Assembly: GCF_009742705.1 (NCBI RefSeq)
Contig: NZ_WPCU01000007.1
Coordinates: 51,999 to 115,998 of the forward strand
Origin: Auraticoccus cholistanensis
GTDB taxonomy: Bacteria; Actinomycetota; Actinomycetes; Propionibacteriales; Propionibacteriaceae
Reading direction: 5' to 3'
DNA length: 64,000 bases
Each line of letters begins with the position of its first letter. Position 1 is the stretch's first letter. This document shows, piece by piece, positions 55,575-63,143 of the stretch. The translations under genes were made by a program, and so were the position numbers. The notes beneath the pieces are model-generated. The model was given only the letters and a program-made list of their open reading frames with translations. It had not been told where the DNA came from and did not search any database.

Positions 55575-56597
55575 ATGACGGTACGGATCGGCATCAACGG
55601 TTTCGGGCGGATCGGGCGCAGCTACCTGCGCGCCGCGCTGGCCAACGGCGCGGACGTCGAGGTGGTGGCGGTCAACGACCTCACCGACGCCCGCACGCTG
55701 GCGACGCTGCTGGAGTGGGACTCGGTCTCCGGGCACCTGGACGGCGTCGCGGTCGAGGACGACGCGATCCTGCTCGGCGACCGGCGCATCCGCGTCTTCG
55801 CCCAGCCCGACCCGGCGCAGATCCCCTGGGGCGAGGTGGGTGCCGACGTGGTGGTCGAGTCCACCGGGCGCTACACCGACGGCCGGGCCGCAGCCGCCCA
55901 CCTCGCCGGCGGTGCCCGCAAGGTCGTCGTGTCCGCGCCCGCCAAGGGCGACGTGCCCACCTTCGTGCTCGGCGTCAACGACGACCGGCTCGACCCCGAC
56001 GCCGCCGACGTCTTCTCCAACGGCTCCTGCACGACGAACTCGCTCGCCCCGCTGGCCAAGGTGCTGCACGAGGCGTTCGGGATCGAGTCCGGGCTGATGA
56101 CGACGATCCACGCCTACACCGGCGACCAGCGGCTGCACGACGCCCCGCACTCCGACCTGCGCCGGGCCCGCGCGGCGGCGCTGTCGATCATCCCGACGTC
56201 CTCGGGTGCGGCGAGCACCATCGGCAAGATCATCCCCGAGCTCGACGGGCGGCTGACCGGGGCCTCGCTGCGGGTGCCGGTCCCGGTCGGCTCGATCACC
56301 GACCTCACGGTCGTGCTGCGCGAGGGCGTCGGCGTCGAGGAGGTGAACGCCGCGTTCCGCGAGGCCGCCACCTCCGGGCCGCTGAAGCACTACCTGCAGT
56401 ACTCCGAGGCGCCGCTCGTCTCGGCCGACATCGTCGGCAACCCCTTCTCCTCGGTGTTCGACGCACCGCTGACCGAGGCCGCGGGACGTCAGGTCAAGGT
56501 GCTGGCGTGGTACGACAACGAGTGGGGCTTCTCCAACCGGCTGGTCGAGTTCTCCGCCCGGATCGGTGCCGCCCTGGGGTCACGCAGCGGCGCCTGA
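55575..56597 (+). CDS. gap: Glyceraldehyde-3-phosphate dehydrogenase, type I
   Basis: A 340-residue GAPDH. The NAD fold is RIGINGFGRIGRSYLRA, the active site is NGSCTTNSLAPLAK (Cys152, with Gly-Ser in place of the usual Ala-Ser before Cys), the phosphate-site sequence is TIHAYTGDQ, and WYDNEWGFSNRLVEF is near the end. It interconverts G3P and 1,3-bisphosphoglycerate. The pairing with a TetR regulator, away from pgk/tpi, suggests an inducible second GAPDH for stress or inhibitor resistance. Confidence 0.94.
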   Translation: MTVRIGINGFGRIGRSYLRAALANGADVEVVAVNDLTDARTLATLLEWDSVSGHLDGVAVEDDAILLGDRRIRVFAQPDPAQIPWGEVGADVVVESTGRYTDGRAAAAHLAGGARKVVVSAPAKGDVPTFVLGVNDDRLDPDAADVFSNGSCTTNSLAPLAKVLHEAFGIESGLMTTIHAYTGDQRLHDAPHSDLRRARAAALSIIPTSSGAASTIGKIIPELDGRLTGASLRVPVPVGSITDLTVVLREGVGVEEVNAAFREAATSGPLKHYLQYSEAPLVSADIVGNPFSSVFDAPLTEAAGRQVKVLAWYDNEWGFSNRLVEFSARIGAALGSRSGA

Positions 56598-56603
56598 GGG
56601 TCG

Positions 56604-57218
56604 TCACCTCGCCGGGGCTGCCGGCTCACGGTCGTGGAGGACGGCGTCGCGCACCGTCCGCACCGCGCGAGCCACCTCCTCGGCCCGGGCGGCGGCGTCG
56701 TCCCGCTCGGACTCGTGGATGAAGACGGTGGCACCCCGGCGGCTGCCGCAGTAGTCGACGACGCCGTGCTCCAGCTGGGTCCGCAACGACCGCTCGTAGC
56801 CGTGACGGTCGTAGGCGCCGGCGTCGTCACCCGCGACGGGGACCAGGTGGGTGGTCAGCGCGCCCAGCCGCGGCCGCAGCCCCTGGCCGGGGTCGTGGTC
56901 GAAGGCCCAGCCGTTGACGAAGACCCGGTCGATCCATCCCTTCAGCAACGCGGGCACCGACCACCAGTACACCGGGAAGACCAGGACGAGGTCGGTGGCC
57001 CGGTCCAGCCTGCGGTGCTCGCGGAGCACGTCCGGCGGGAGGCTGCCGTCGGCCGAGTAGGCCCGGCGGTCGGCCAGGGTGAACCGGGGGTCGAACCCCT
57101 CCTCCGCCAGGTCGGCGACCTCGACGGAGCCGGGTGGCAGCGCGGCGGCCAGCTCCCGGGCGACGGCGTGGGTCAACGACCTCGGGTCCGGGTTGGCGAC
57201 GACGACGAGGGTGTGCAC
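56604..57218 (-). CDS. NAD(P)H dehydrogenase (quinone), flavodoxin-like (NQO1/KefF family)
   Basis: A 204-residue FMN/FAD reductase: VVVANPDPRSLTHAVAREL at the start (phosphate loop), LVFPVYWWSVPALLKGWIDRV (the family signature) and FVNGWAFDHDPGQGL. It performs two-electron reduction of quinones or other electrophiles. GTG 57218 follows GGAGGACCCC. A TetR gene lies just upstream and a palindrome covers the gap, so the gene should be inducible. Confidence 0.92.
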   Translation of the reverse strand: MHTLVVVANPDPRSLTHAVARELAAALPPGSVEVADLAEEGFDPRFTLADRRAYSADGSLPPDVLREHRRLDRATDLVLVFPVYWWSVPALLKGWIDRVFVNGWAFDHDPGQGLRPRLGALTTHLVPVAGDDAGAYDRHGYERSLRTQLEHGVVDYCGSRRGATVFIHESERDDAAARAEEVARAVRTVRDAVLHDREPAAPAR

Positions 57219-57240
57219 GGGGTCCTCCGCTCGCTCGGGG

Positions 57241-57263
57241 CTAACTTACCTTTCGTAGGTTAG
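57241..57263 (-). promoter_or_regulatory. Operator for the quinone reductase, overlapping the tetR stop codon
   Basis: CTAACTTAC (57241-57249) and GTAGGTTAG (57255-57263) form an inverted repeat with one mismatch and a 5-bp spacer. The right arm includes the stop codon (57260-57262) of the tetR gene. On the minus strand it lies just before the quinone reductase promoter/leader. Confidence 0.55.
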
Positions 57264-57862
57264 CGCGGCACGAGAGCCGTGATCACGCGGGCGAGCGTGC
57301 GGCGCGCCTCGTCCGGGTCGACACGGCCGGTGAGCGCCGACCGCGCCAGGGCGTCCGCGGCCCCGACGAGGGCCCGCAGCTGCGCCGTGCCGACCGGTCC
57401 GCCGGTCGCGAAGGGTGCCAGCGCCTCGCTGCAGCGGGTGAGGTAGGCGTCCTCGGCCTCCCGCCGCAACCGCTCGAGCGTCGGTGACCCAGCGAGGGCG
57501 GCGACGACGTCGGCGAGCTCCCTGCCCTCGGCCAGGGCGCAGTCGAGGTAGGCGGCGGCGACCACGTCCGCCACCGCGTCCAGCTCGTCGGCGGCGCCGT
57601 CGAGGGCCGCGTCGAGCGCGTGGTGCTGGCGGGCGTCGAGCTCGCGGTACAGGCCCTCGAGCACGCCGGCCCGGGTGCCGAAGTGGTCGTAGACGAGCGG
57701 TTTCGCCACCCCGGCGCGCTCGGCGAGCCGGCCCAGCGTGAGGGCGTCGGTGCCCTCGTCGCGGATGAGGTCCCGGGCGGCCGCCAGCAGCTGGGCACGG
57801 CGGTCCTGCTTGGAGAGGCGTCGCCGGGGACCCGCCGGAGCGCGGCGCGGGGTTTCGGTCAC
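57260..57862 (-). CDS. TetR family transcriptional regulator
   Basis: A 200-residue TetR repressor. A basic N-terminal arm (RRLSKQDRRAQLLAAARDLI) precedes the HTH (LTLGRLAERAGVAKPLVYDHF). The C-terminal ligand domain has no obvious motif apart from CALAEGRELADV. It is encoded upstream of the quinone reductase on the same strand, and the likely operator sits at its own 3' end. The signal may be a quinone or electrophile (inference). Confidence 0.88.
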   Translation of the reverse strand: MTETPRRAPAGPRRRLSKQDRRAQLLAAARDLIRDEGTDALTLGRLAERAGVAKPLVYDHFGTRAGVLEGLYRELDARQHHALDAALDGAADELDAVADVVAAAYLDCALAEGRELADVVAALAGSPTLERLRREAEDAYLTRCSEALAPFATGGPVGTAQLRALVGAADALARSALTGRVDPDEARRTLARVITALVPR

Positions 57863-57921
57863 GTCCCCTCCTCAGAGCTCGCAGGCACGGGCTTGGAGGG
57901 CTCGACGGCCGCCAGACAGGT

Positions 57922-57946
57922 CGTGCCCCGTCCGGGACGGGGCACG
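57922..57946 (-). terminator. Hairpin terminator after tRNA-Ala
   Basis: CGTGCCCCGT (57922-57931), loop CCGGG, ACGGGGCACG (57937-57946): a perfect 10-bp stem about 25 nt beyond the tRNA 3' end on the minus strand. No T-run follows. Confidence 0.55.
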
Positions 57947-57969
57947 TGCGGTCCTGCCTCGAGCTGTGG

Positions 57970-58042
57970 TGGAGCTAACGGGATTCGAACCCGTGACCTT
58001 CTCATTGCGAACGAGACGCGCTACCAACTGCGCCATAGCCCC
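57970..58042 (-). tRNA. tRNA-Ala (anticodon CGC)
   Basis: On the minus strand: acceptor GGGGCTA/TAGCTCC with the G3-U70 wobble pair that defines alanine tRNAs, D arm GCGC-AGTTGGTA-GCGC, anticodon loop TTCGCAA (CGC, reading GCG), T arm CGGGTTCGAATCCCG, discriminator A. CCA is not encoded. Confidence 0.95.
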
Positions 58043-58098
58043 TTGCGAGGAGTGATGCTAGCAGCCAGGTGCGGCAGGTCCCAACCCCGCGGACGCGG

Positions 58099-58134
58099 GA
58101 CGGCCCGGGAACCCCAGCGGGTTCCCGGGCCGTC
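58099..58134 (-). terminator. Strong symmetrical hairpin after the peptide-binding protein gene
   Basis: GACGGCCCGGGAACCC (58099-58114), tetraloop CAGC, GGGTTCCCGGGCCGTC (58119-58134): a perfect 16-bp stem 18 bp past the stop codon of the binding-protein gene. It ends the oligopeptide ABC operon and would insulate the tRNA-Ala gene. Confidence 0.75.
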
Positions 58135-58151
58135 GAGCGGTGCGGCGGAGG

Positions 58152-59840
58152 TCAGCCGGCCATGTAGCCGACGTTCTCCCACTCGATCACGGTCAGACCC
58201 GGCGCGCCGTAGTTGGCCAGGTTCGACTTGGTGGCCACGATCTGCGGGCGCTGGTACAGCGGCAGGGTGCCCACGTTCTCCCAGATCAGCGCGGCCGCCT
58301 GGTTGGCCAGCTCGGTGCGCTCGGCCACGTCGACGGTCACGTCGACCTGGTCGGCCAGCTGGTCGATCTCGGGGACGCTGAGGTTGCCGAAGTTGCTGTC
58401 GGAACCGGTGCCGTAGATCTGCTTGAACTGGTACGGGTACGGGGTCCCGATCCAGGAGAAGGCGAAGATCTCGAACTCGCTGGCGCTCAGCTTGTCGATC
58501 CAGTTCTCCTGGGTGGCGTCGGCGATCTTGACGTCGATGCCGACCTCCTTGAGCTGGCTCTGGGTCTGCACGGCCTCGTTCTCAGACACCGGCACGCCGG
58601 TGATCTGGGTGAAGGTGACGGTCAGCGGCTTGCCGTCCTTCTCGTAGATGCCGGTGGCGTCGTTCAGGGTCCAGCCGTCGGCCTCGAGGGTCTGGCGGGC
58701 CTTGGCCGGGTCGTAGTTGATCCCGGTCTGCTCGGCCACGTCGACGTAGGCCTCCTGGGTCTCCAGGAAGATGTTGTTGTTCAGCGGCTTGACCGGCCAG
58801 TCGATGCCGGCGAGGTCGGAGGAGCCGATGGACTGGCGGTCCAGACCCATCACGATGGCCTGGCGGACGGCCTTGCTCTTCAGGTTGCCGGCCTCGACGT
58901 TGAAGGTGAAGTGGCGGAAGTCCGGGCCACCGGCCTTGCGCACCGAGCCCTCGGCGTAGCCGCTGGCCTTGGCGAAGGCGTCGGGGTCGATGCCGACCTC
59001 GAAGGCGTCGAGCTCGCCGTTGACGAAGGCGTTGGCCTGGGCGTCGGCCGACACGGCCCGCCAGGAGATCTTGTCCAGCAGCGGGGCCTCGCCCCACCAC
59101 TTCTCGTTCGGGACCAGCGTCAGGACCTTCTGGGTCTCGTCGTAGGTGTCGACCTTGAACGGGCCGGACAGCCAGTCGCCGATCTCGGTGATGTCCTCCC
59201 AGCCGCTGTTGAAGGTCTCGGCGTCGGCCATCGAGTCGGCCTTGAAGAGGGTGGTGAAGGGCTGCGTCCAGTCGGGGTAGGCGCCCTTGAAGGTGATGAT
59301 GGCGTTCTGCTCGTCCACGCCCTGCTCGACCTTCTCGATCTGGTCGTAGCCCTGGGTGCTGGCGCACTGGAACTCGGCGTCGCCGGTGCCGCAGGCCTGC
59401 CACATCGCCTCGAAGTCGCGCCAGCTCAGCTTGGAGCCGTCGTTCCACACCGCGTTGGGGTTGAGCTTCCAGTCCACGACCGTCGGGTCCTCGGAGGTGA
59501 CCTCGGCCGAGACCACGTACTCGGGGTTGATCACCGGCGCGCCGGAGTCGTCCACGATGACCAGCTGGGGCAGGAAGGCCTCGACGATGTCGGCGTAGTC
59601 CGCCTCGTTGCCGTTGACGTTCAGCGGGTTCCAGTACACGAAGTCGGTGATCGCCAGCCGCAGCTCACCACCCTGCTGCAGCGCCTCGCGCGGCTGCGGG
59701 TTGATGTCCGAGGTGGGGACCGACGAGGTGTCCTCGGTCTGCTCCCCGCCACCGGGGGCCTGCGGTTCGGTACTGCCACACGCGCCGAGGAAGATCAGCG
59801 CGGAGATCAGTGGCAGCGCAAGAAGCTTGCGTGGCTTCAC
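58152..59840 (-). CDS. Peptide ABC transporter substrate-binding lipoprotein (SBP_bac_5)
   Basis: A 562-residue binding protein. The signal LLALPLISALIFLGAC gives a lipobox Cys at residue 21, followed by a Gly/Glu-rich linker. Family-5 features include the ADYADIVEAFLPQLV region, NPNAVWNDGSKLSWRDFEAMW and FNVEAGNLKSKAVRQAIVMGLDRQ (split here: FNVEAGNLKSKA, VRQAIVMGLDRQ). It delivers oligopeptides or similar ligands to the permeases. A GGAGGA site and TAGGGT box precede it, so it may have its own promoter in the 146 bp after the ATPase gene. A weak GCCCG hairpin (59962-59977) also lies there. Confidence 0.92.
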   Translation of the reverse strand: MKPRKLLALPLISALIFLGACGSTEPQAPGGGEQTEDTSSVPTSDINPQPREALQQGGELRLAITDFVYWNPLNVNGNEADYADIVEAFLPQLVIVDDSGAPVINPEYVVSAEVTSEDPTVVDWKLNPNAVWNDGSKLSWRDFEAMWQACGTGDAEFQCASTQGYDQIEKVEQGVDEQNAIITFKGAYPDWTQPFTTLFKADSMADAETFNSGWEDITEIGDWLSGPFKVDTYDETQKVLTLVPNEKWWGEAPLLDKISWRAVSADAQANAFVNGELDAFEVGIDPDAFAKASGYAEGSVRKAGGPDFRHFTFNVEAGNLKSKAVRQAIVMGLDRQSIGSSDLAGIDWPVKPLNNNIFLETQEAYVDVAEQTGINYDPAKARQTLEADGWTLNDATGIYEKDGKPLTVTFTQITGVPVSENEAVQTQSQLKEVGIDVKIADATQENWIDKLSASEFEIFAFSWIGTPYPYQFKQIYGTGSDSNFGNLSVPEIDQLADQVDVTVDVAERTELANQAAALIWENVGTLPLYQRPQIVATKSNLANYGAPGLTVIEWENVGYMAG

Positions 59841-59986
59841 ATTTCCTCCAGAGAAGTGACGTGCGCGACGGAACCCATCGCGTTTTGTCCGACCCTATGG
59901 CGCCGGGCGCCCCGGATGCGCGCGCAGACGGTTACAGGCTCACAACAATGCGGTCACGAAAGCCCGGACGGACGGGCCCGGAGACC

Positions 59987-62155
59987 TCAGGCGACGACGT
60001 CGACGTGGCGGTCGGTGTCGTTGAAGTGGCAGGCCGAGGTGTGGTCGGTCCCCACCGGCAGCAGCGGCGGCGGCTCGGTGACGCAGCGCTCCTGGTCCGA
60101 CTCCGGCAGCGCCAGCTTGCGCGGGCAGCGGGTGCGGAACTTGCAGCCCGAGGGCGGGTCCGCCGGGCTGGGCAGCTCGCCGCGCAGCAGGATCCGCTCC
60201 CGGGTCCGCTCGGTCTCGGGGTCGGGGATGGGGATCGCCGACAGCAGCGCCTGGGTGTAGGGGTGGCGCGGGTTGTCGTAGACCTGGTCCACGTCGCCGT
60301 GCTCGACGATCGAGCCCAGGTACATCACCGCCACCCGGTCGGCGATGTGGCGGATCACCGCCAGGTCGTGGGCCACGAACAGGTACGACAGCCCGAGCTC
60401 GGCCTTGAGCTGGTCGAGCAGGTTGATGACCCCGGCCTGGATCGACACGTCCAGGGCCGACACCGGCTCGTCCAGCACCAGCAGCTTCGGCTTCAGCGCG
60501 AGCGCCCGGGCGATCCCGATGCGCTGGCGCTGCCCGCCGGAGAACTGACCGGGGTAGCGGTTGACGTGGGAGGGGTCGAGACCCACCGTCGCCATCAGCT
60601 CCTCGACCCGCGCGGCCGTGTCGGCCTTGGACCACCCGTGGGCCTTGAGCGGCTCGGCGATGAGGTCGAACACCGTCATGCGGGGGTCCAGGGAGGCCAT
60701 CGGGTCCTGGAAGACGATCTGCAGGTCGCGGCGCAGCTCCTTGCGGGCGCGGCCGCGCAGCGCGGCCGGGTTCTTGCCCAGCACGGTGATGGTGCCGTCG
60801 GTCGGCGGCAGGAAGTTGAGGACCTCCATCAGGGTGGTGGACTTGCCGCAGCCGGACTCGCCCACCAGCCCGAGCGTCTCGCCCTCGCGCACCTCCAGGT
60901 CGATGCCGTCCACGGCGTACACGGTGCCGACGCGGCGACGCAGCACGGCGCCCTTCATCAGCGGGTAGTGCCGCTTGAGCCCGCTGATCTGCAGCACCGG
61001 CTGGCGCTGCTCCCGCGGCACCTGCTCCAGCGCGCTCCAGGCGTGCTCGGCGACCGGGAAGATGTCGGTGTAGCGCAGCCCGTCGCGGACCACGCGGTCG
61101 GCGAGGTGGCAGGCGGCGGCGTGGCCGGCCACCGTGGCCGCCTCGGAGTCCGGGCCGGCGGTGACGCGGCGGGCGAGGGACCCGCTGTGCTCGACCAGGG
61201 CCGGCTCGGTGGTCCAGCACTGCTCCTCCGCCAGCGGGCACCGCGGCGCGAAGGGGCAGCCGGGCGGCAGGTTGACCACCGACGGCGGGTTGCCCTCGAC
61301 GGTGGCCAGCGGCTGGCGCTCGGCGGCGTCGAGGCGCGGCACCGAGCCAAGCAGGCCGATCGTGTAGGGCATCTGCGGGCGGTAGTAGATGTCGTCGACG
61401 CTGCCCTGCTCGACCGGCCGGCCGGCGTACATCACGGTGACCCGGTCGGCCATCCCGGCGACGACGCCCAGGTCGTGGGTGATCATGATGACCGCGGCGC
61501 CGGTCTCGCGCTGGGCGCGCTTGAGCACCTCCAGCACCTGGGCCTGGATGGTGACGTCGAGGGCGGTGGTGGGCTCGTCGGCGATGATGACGTCGGGGTC
61601 GTTCGCGATCGCCATGGCGATCATCGCCCGCTGCCGCATGCCGCCGGAGAACTCGTGGGGGAAGGAGCGCACCCGCGCCTGCGGGTTGGGGATCCCCACC
61701 AGGTCCAGCAGCTCGACGGCCTCCTTCCAGGCCTGCGCGGCCGGCATCGGCCGGTGCAGCTGGATGGCCTCCACGATCTGGTCGCCGACGGTGTACACGG
61801 GCGTGAGCGCGGAGAGCGGGTCCTGGAAGACCATCGACATGGCTTTGCCGCGCAGCTTCGACATCGCGGCGTCGTCGCGGTCGAGGATCTCCTCGCCGTG
61901 CAGGCGCACCGAGCCGGTGATCTGGGCGCTGGCCGGGTGCAGACCCATCACGGCCAGCGAGGTGACCGACTTGCCGGAGCCGGACTCGCCGACGATGGCC
62001 ATGGTCTCCCCGGCCCGCAGGTCGAAGTCGAGCCCGCGGACGGCGCGGACGTCGCCGGCCTCGCTGGGGAAGGTGACGTGCAGGTCCCGGACCGAGAGGA
62101 CGACGTCCCCGGCTCCGGTGCGCCGGCGGCCGGCGGAGGTGGTGGCGGTGGTCAT
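59987..62155 (-). CDS. Oligopeptide ABC transporter, fused double ATP-binding protein (DppD-DppF type)
   Basis: A 722-residue protein with two complete ABC modules. First: Walker A GESGSGKS, signature FSGGMRQRAMIAMA, Walker B IIADEPTTALD, then a Cys-containing C-terminal extension (CPFAPRCPLAEEQC). Second: GESGCGKST, FSGGQRQRIGIARAL, VLDEPVSALD, with FRTRCPRKLALPE. The Cys-rich ends are typical of Dpp/Opp ATPases and may hold an Fe-S cluster. Both ATPase subunits are thus in one chain. The ATG overlaps the permease stop by one base. Confidence 0.94.
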   Translation of the reverse strand: MTTATTSAGRRRTGAGDVVLSVRDLHVTFPSEAGDVRAVRGLDFDLRAGETMAIVGESGSGKSVTSLAVMGLHPASAQITGSVRLHGEEILDRDDAAMSKLRGKAMSMVFQDPLSALTPVYTVGDQIVEAIQLHRPMPAAQAWKEAVELLDLVGIPNPQARVRSFPHEFSGGMRQRAMIAMAIANDPDVIIADEPTTALDVTIQAQVLEVLKRAQRETGAAVIMITHDLGVVAGMADRVTVMYAGRPVEQGSVDDIYYRPQMPYTIGLLGSVPRLDAAERQPLATVEGNPPSVVNLPPGCPFAPRCPLAEEQCWTTEPALVEHSGSLARRVTAGPDSEAATVAGHAAACHLADRVVRDGLRYTDIFPVAEHAWSALEQVPREQRQPVLQISGLKRHYPLMKGAVLRRRVGTVYAVDGIDLEVREGETLGLVGESGCGKSTTLMEVLNFLPPTDGTITVLGKNPAALRGRARKELRRDLQIVFQDPMASLDPRMTVFDLIAEPLKAHGWSKADTAARVEELMATVGLDPSHVNRYPGQFSGGQRQRIGIARALALKPKLLVLDEPVSALDVSIQAGVINLLDQLKAELGLSYLFVAHDLAVIRHIADRVAVMYLGSIVEHGDVDQVYDNPRHPYTQALLSAIPIPDPETERTRERILLRGELPSPADPPSGCKFRTRCPRKLALPESDQERCVTEPPPLLPVGTDHTSACHFNDTDRHVDVVA

Positions 62156-63132
62156 CAGACGCGGCCTCCTGAGCCGCTGGTGGGGTCGAGGGCGTCACGC
62201 AGGCCGTCGCCGACCGCGTTGACCGCGAGGATCAGCAGCACCACGGTCACGGCCGGCGGCACGAACAGCCAGGGGAAGGTGGTGGCCTGGCGGGCACCCA
62301 CGCCGAGCAGCACGCCCAGCGAGGTGTCGGGGGGCTTGACGCCGAAGCCGAAGAAGGACAGCGAGGTCTCGGCCAGGATCGCCGCCGCCACGTTGAGGGT
62401 GGCGTCGATGATCAGCAGCGAGGAGATGTTGGGCAGGATGTGGCGGACGATGATGACCGGCGCCGGGATGCCCATGAACCGGGCGGCCTGCACGTACTCG
62501 CGCTCCTTCACCGACAGGCTCAGCGAGCGCACCACGCGGGCGGCCAGCATCCAGCCGAAGAGGGCGAGCAGGACGACCAGCACGATCCACTGCGGGGCGG
62601 CGCTGACGAAGCGGTCGAAACCGGACTGGTTGGTGCCGCTGCGGTCGGCCGACATCATGATCGCGATGATGAGGAACGAGGGCACGACGAGCAGCAGGTC
62701 GATCACCCACAGCGCGATCCGCTCGAACCAGCCGCCGAAGTAGGCGGCGAAGGCCCCGACGACCGCGGCGATGCCGGTCGAGATCACCGCCACCGCGAGC
62801 CCGATCACCAGCGACTTGCTCAGCCCGCGCAGCGTCAGGGCGAACATGTCCACCCCGCTCTGGGTGGTGCCGAAGGGGTGGCGGGAGTCCGGCTCGGAGA
62901 GGAAGGCCGTGCGGTCCACGTCGCGGTAGTCCCAGGCCGAGATGAGGGGGCCGAAGACGGCCAGCAGGGCCATCACCACCAGCACCAGCAGACCGAGCAC
63001 GGCGGTCTTGTTGCGCAGGAACCGGCGCACGACCAGCTGGCGGCGGCTGAGCCGCTTCGACGTCGGCGCGTTGGCCCCGTGCGTCGGCGTGGGCATCTCG
63101 TCGATCAGCTCGAGGGGGTTGTTGGTGCTCAC
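62155..63132 (-). CDS. Peptide ABC transporter permease (DppC type)
   Basis: A 325-residue permease: a hydrophilic N-terminus of about 35 residues, first helix VLGLLVLVVMALLAVFGP, the DppC/OppC N-terminal loop with HPFGTTQSGVDMFA, and the EAA-like region REYVQAARFMGIPAPVIIVR. GTG 63132 is chosen from spacing to the upstream permease (11 bp). The TNQSGFDRFVSAAP insertion between helices is longer than in DppC of E. coli. Confidence 0.92.
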   Translation of the reverse strand: MSTNNPLELIDEMPTPTHGANAPTSKRLSRRQLVVRRFLRNKTAVLGLLVLVVMALLAVFGPLISAWDYRDVDRTAFLSEPDSRHPFGTTQSGVDMFALTLRGLSKSLVIGLAVAVISTGIAAVVGAFAAYFGGWFERIALWVIDLLLVVPSFLIIAIMMSADRSGTNQSGFDRFVSAAPQWIVLVVLLALFGWMLAARVVRSLSLSVKEREYVQAARFMGIPAPVIIVRHILPNISSLLIIDATLNVAAAILAETSLSFFGFGVKPPDTSLGVLLGVGARQATTFPWLFVPPAVTVVLLILAVNAVGDGLRDALDPTSGSGGRV

Positions 63133-63143
63133 CGTGGGCCTCC

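Noticed and set aside
58140-60260. A 706-codon plus-strand frame opposite the peptide-binding protein
   Set aside because: Antisense shadow; the lipoprotein on the minus strand has signal peptide, lipobox and family motifs.
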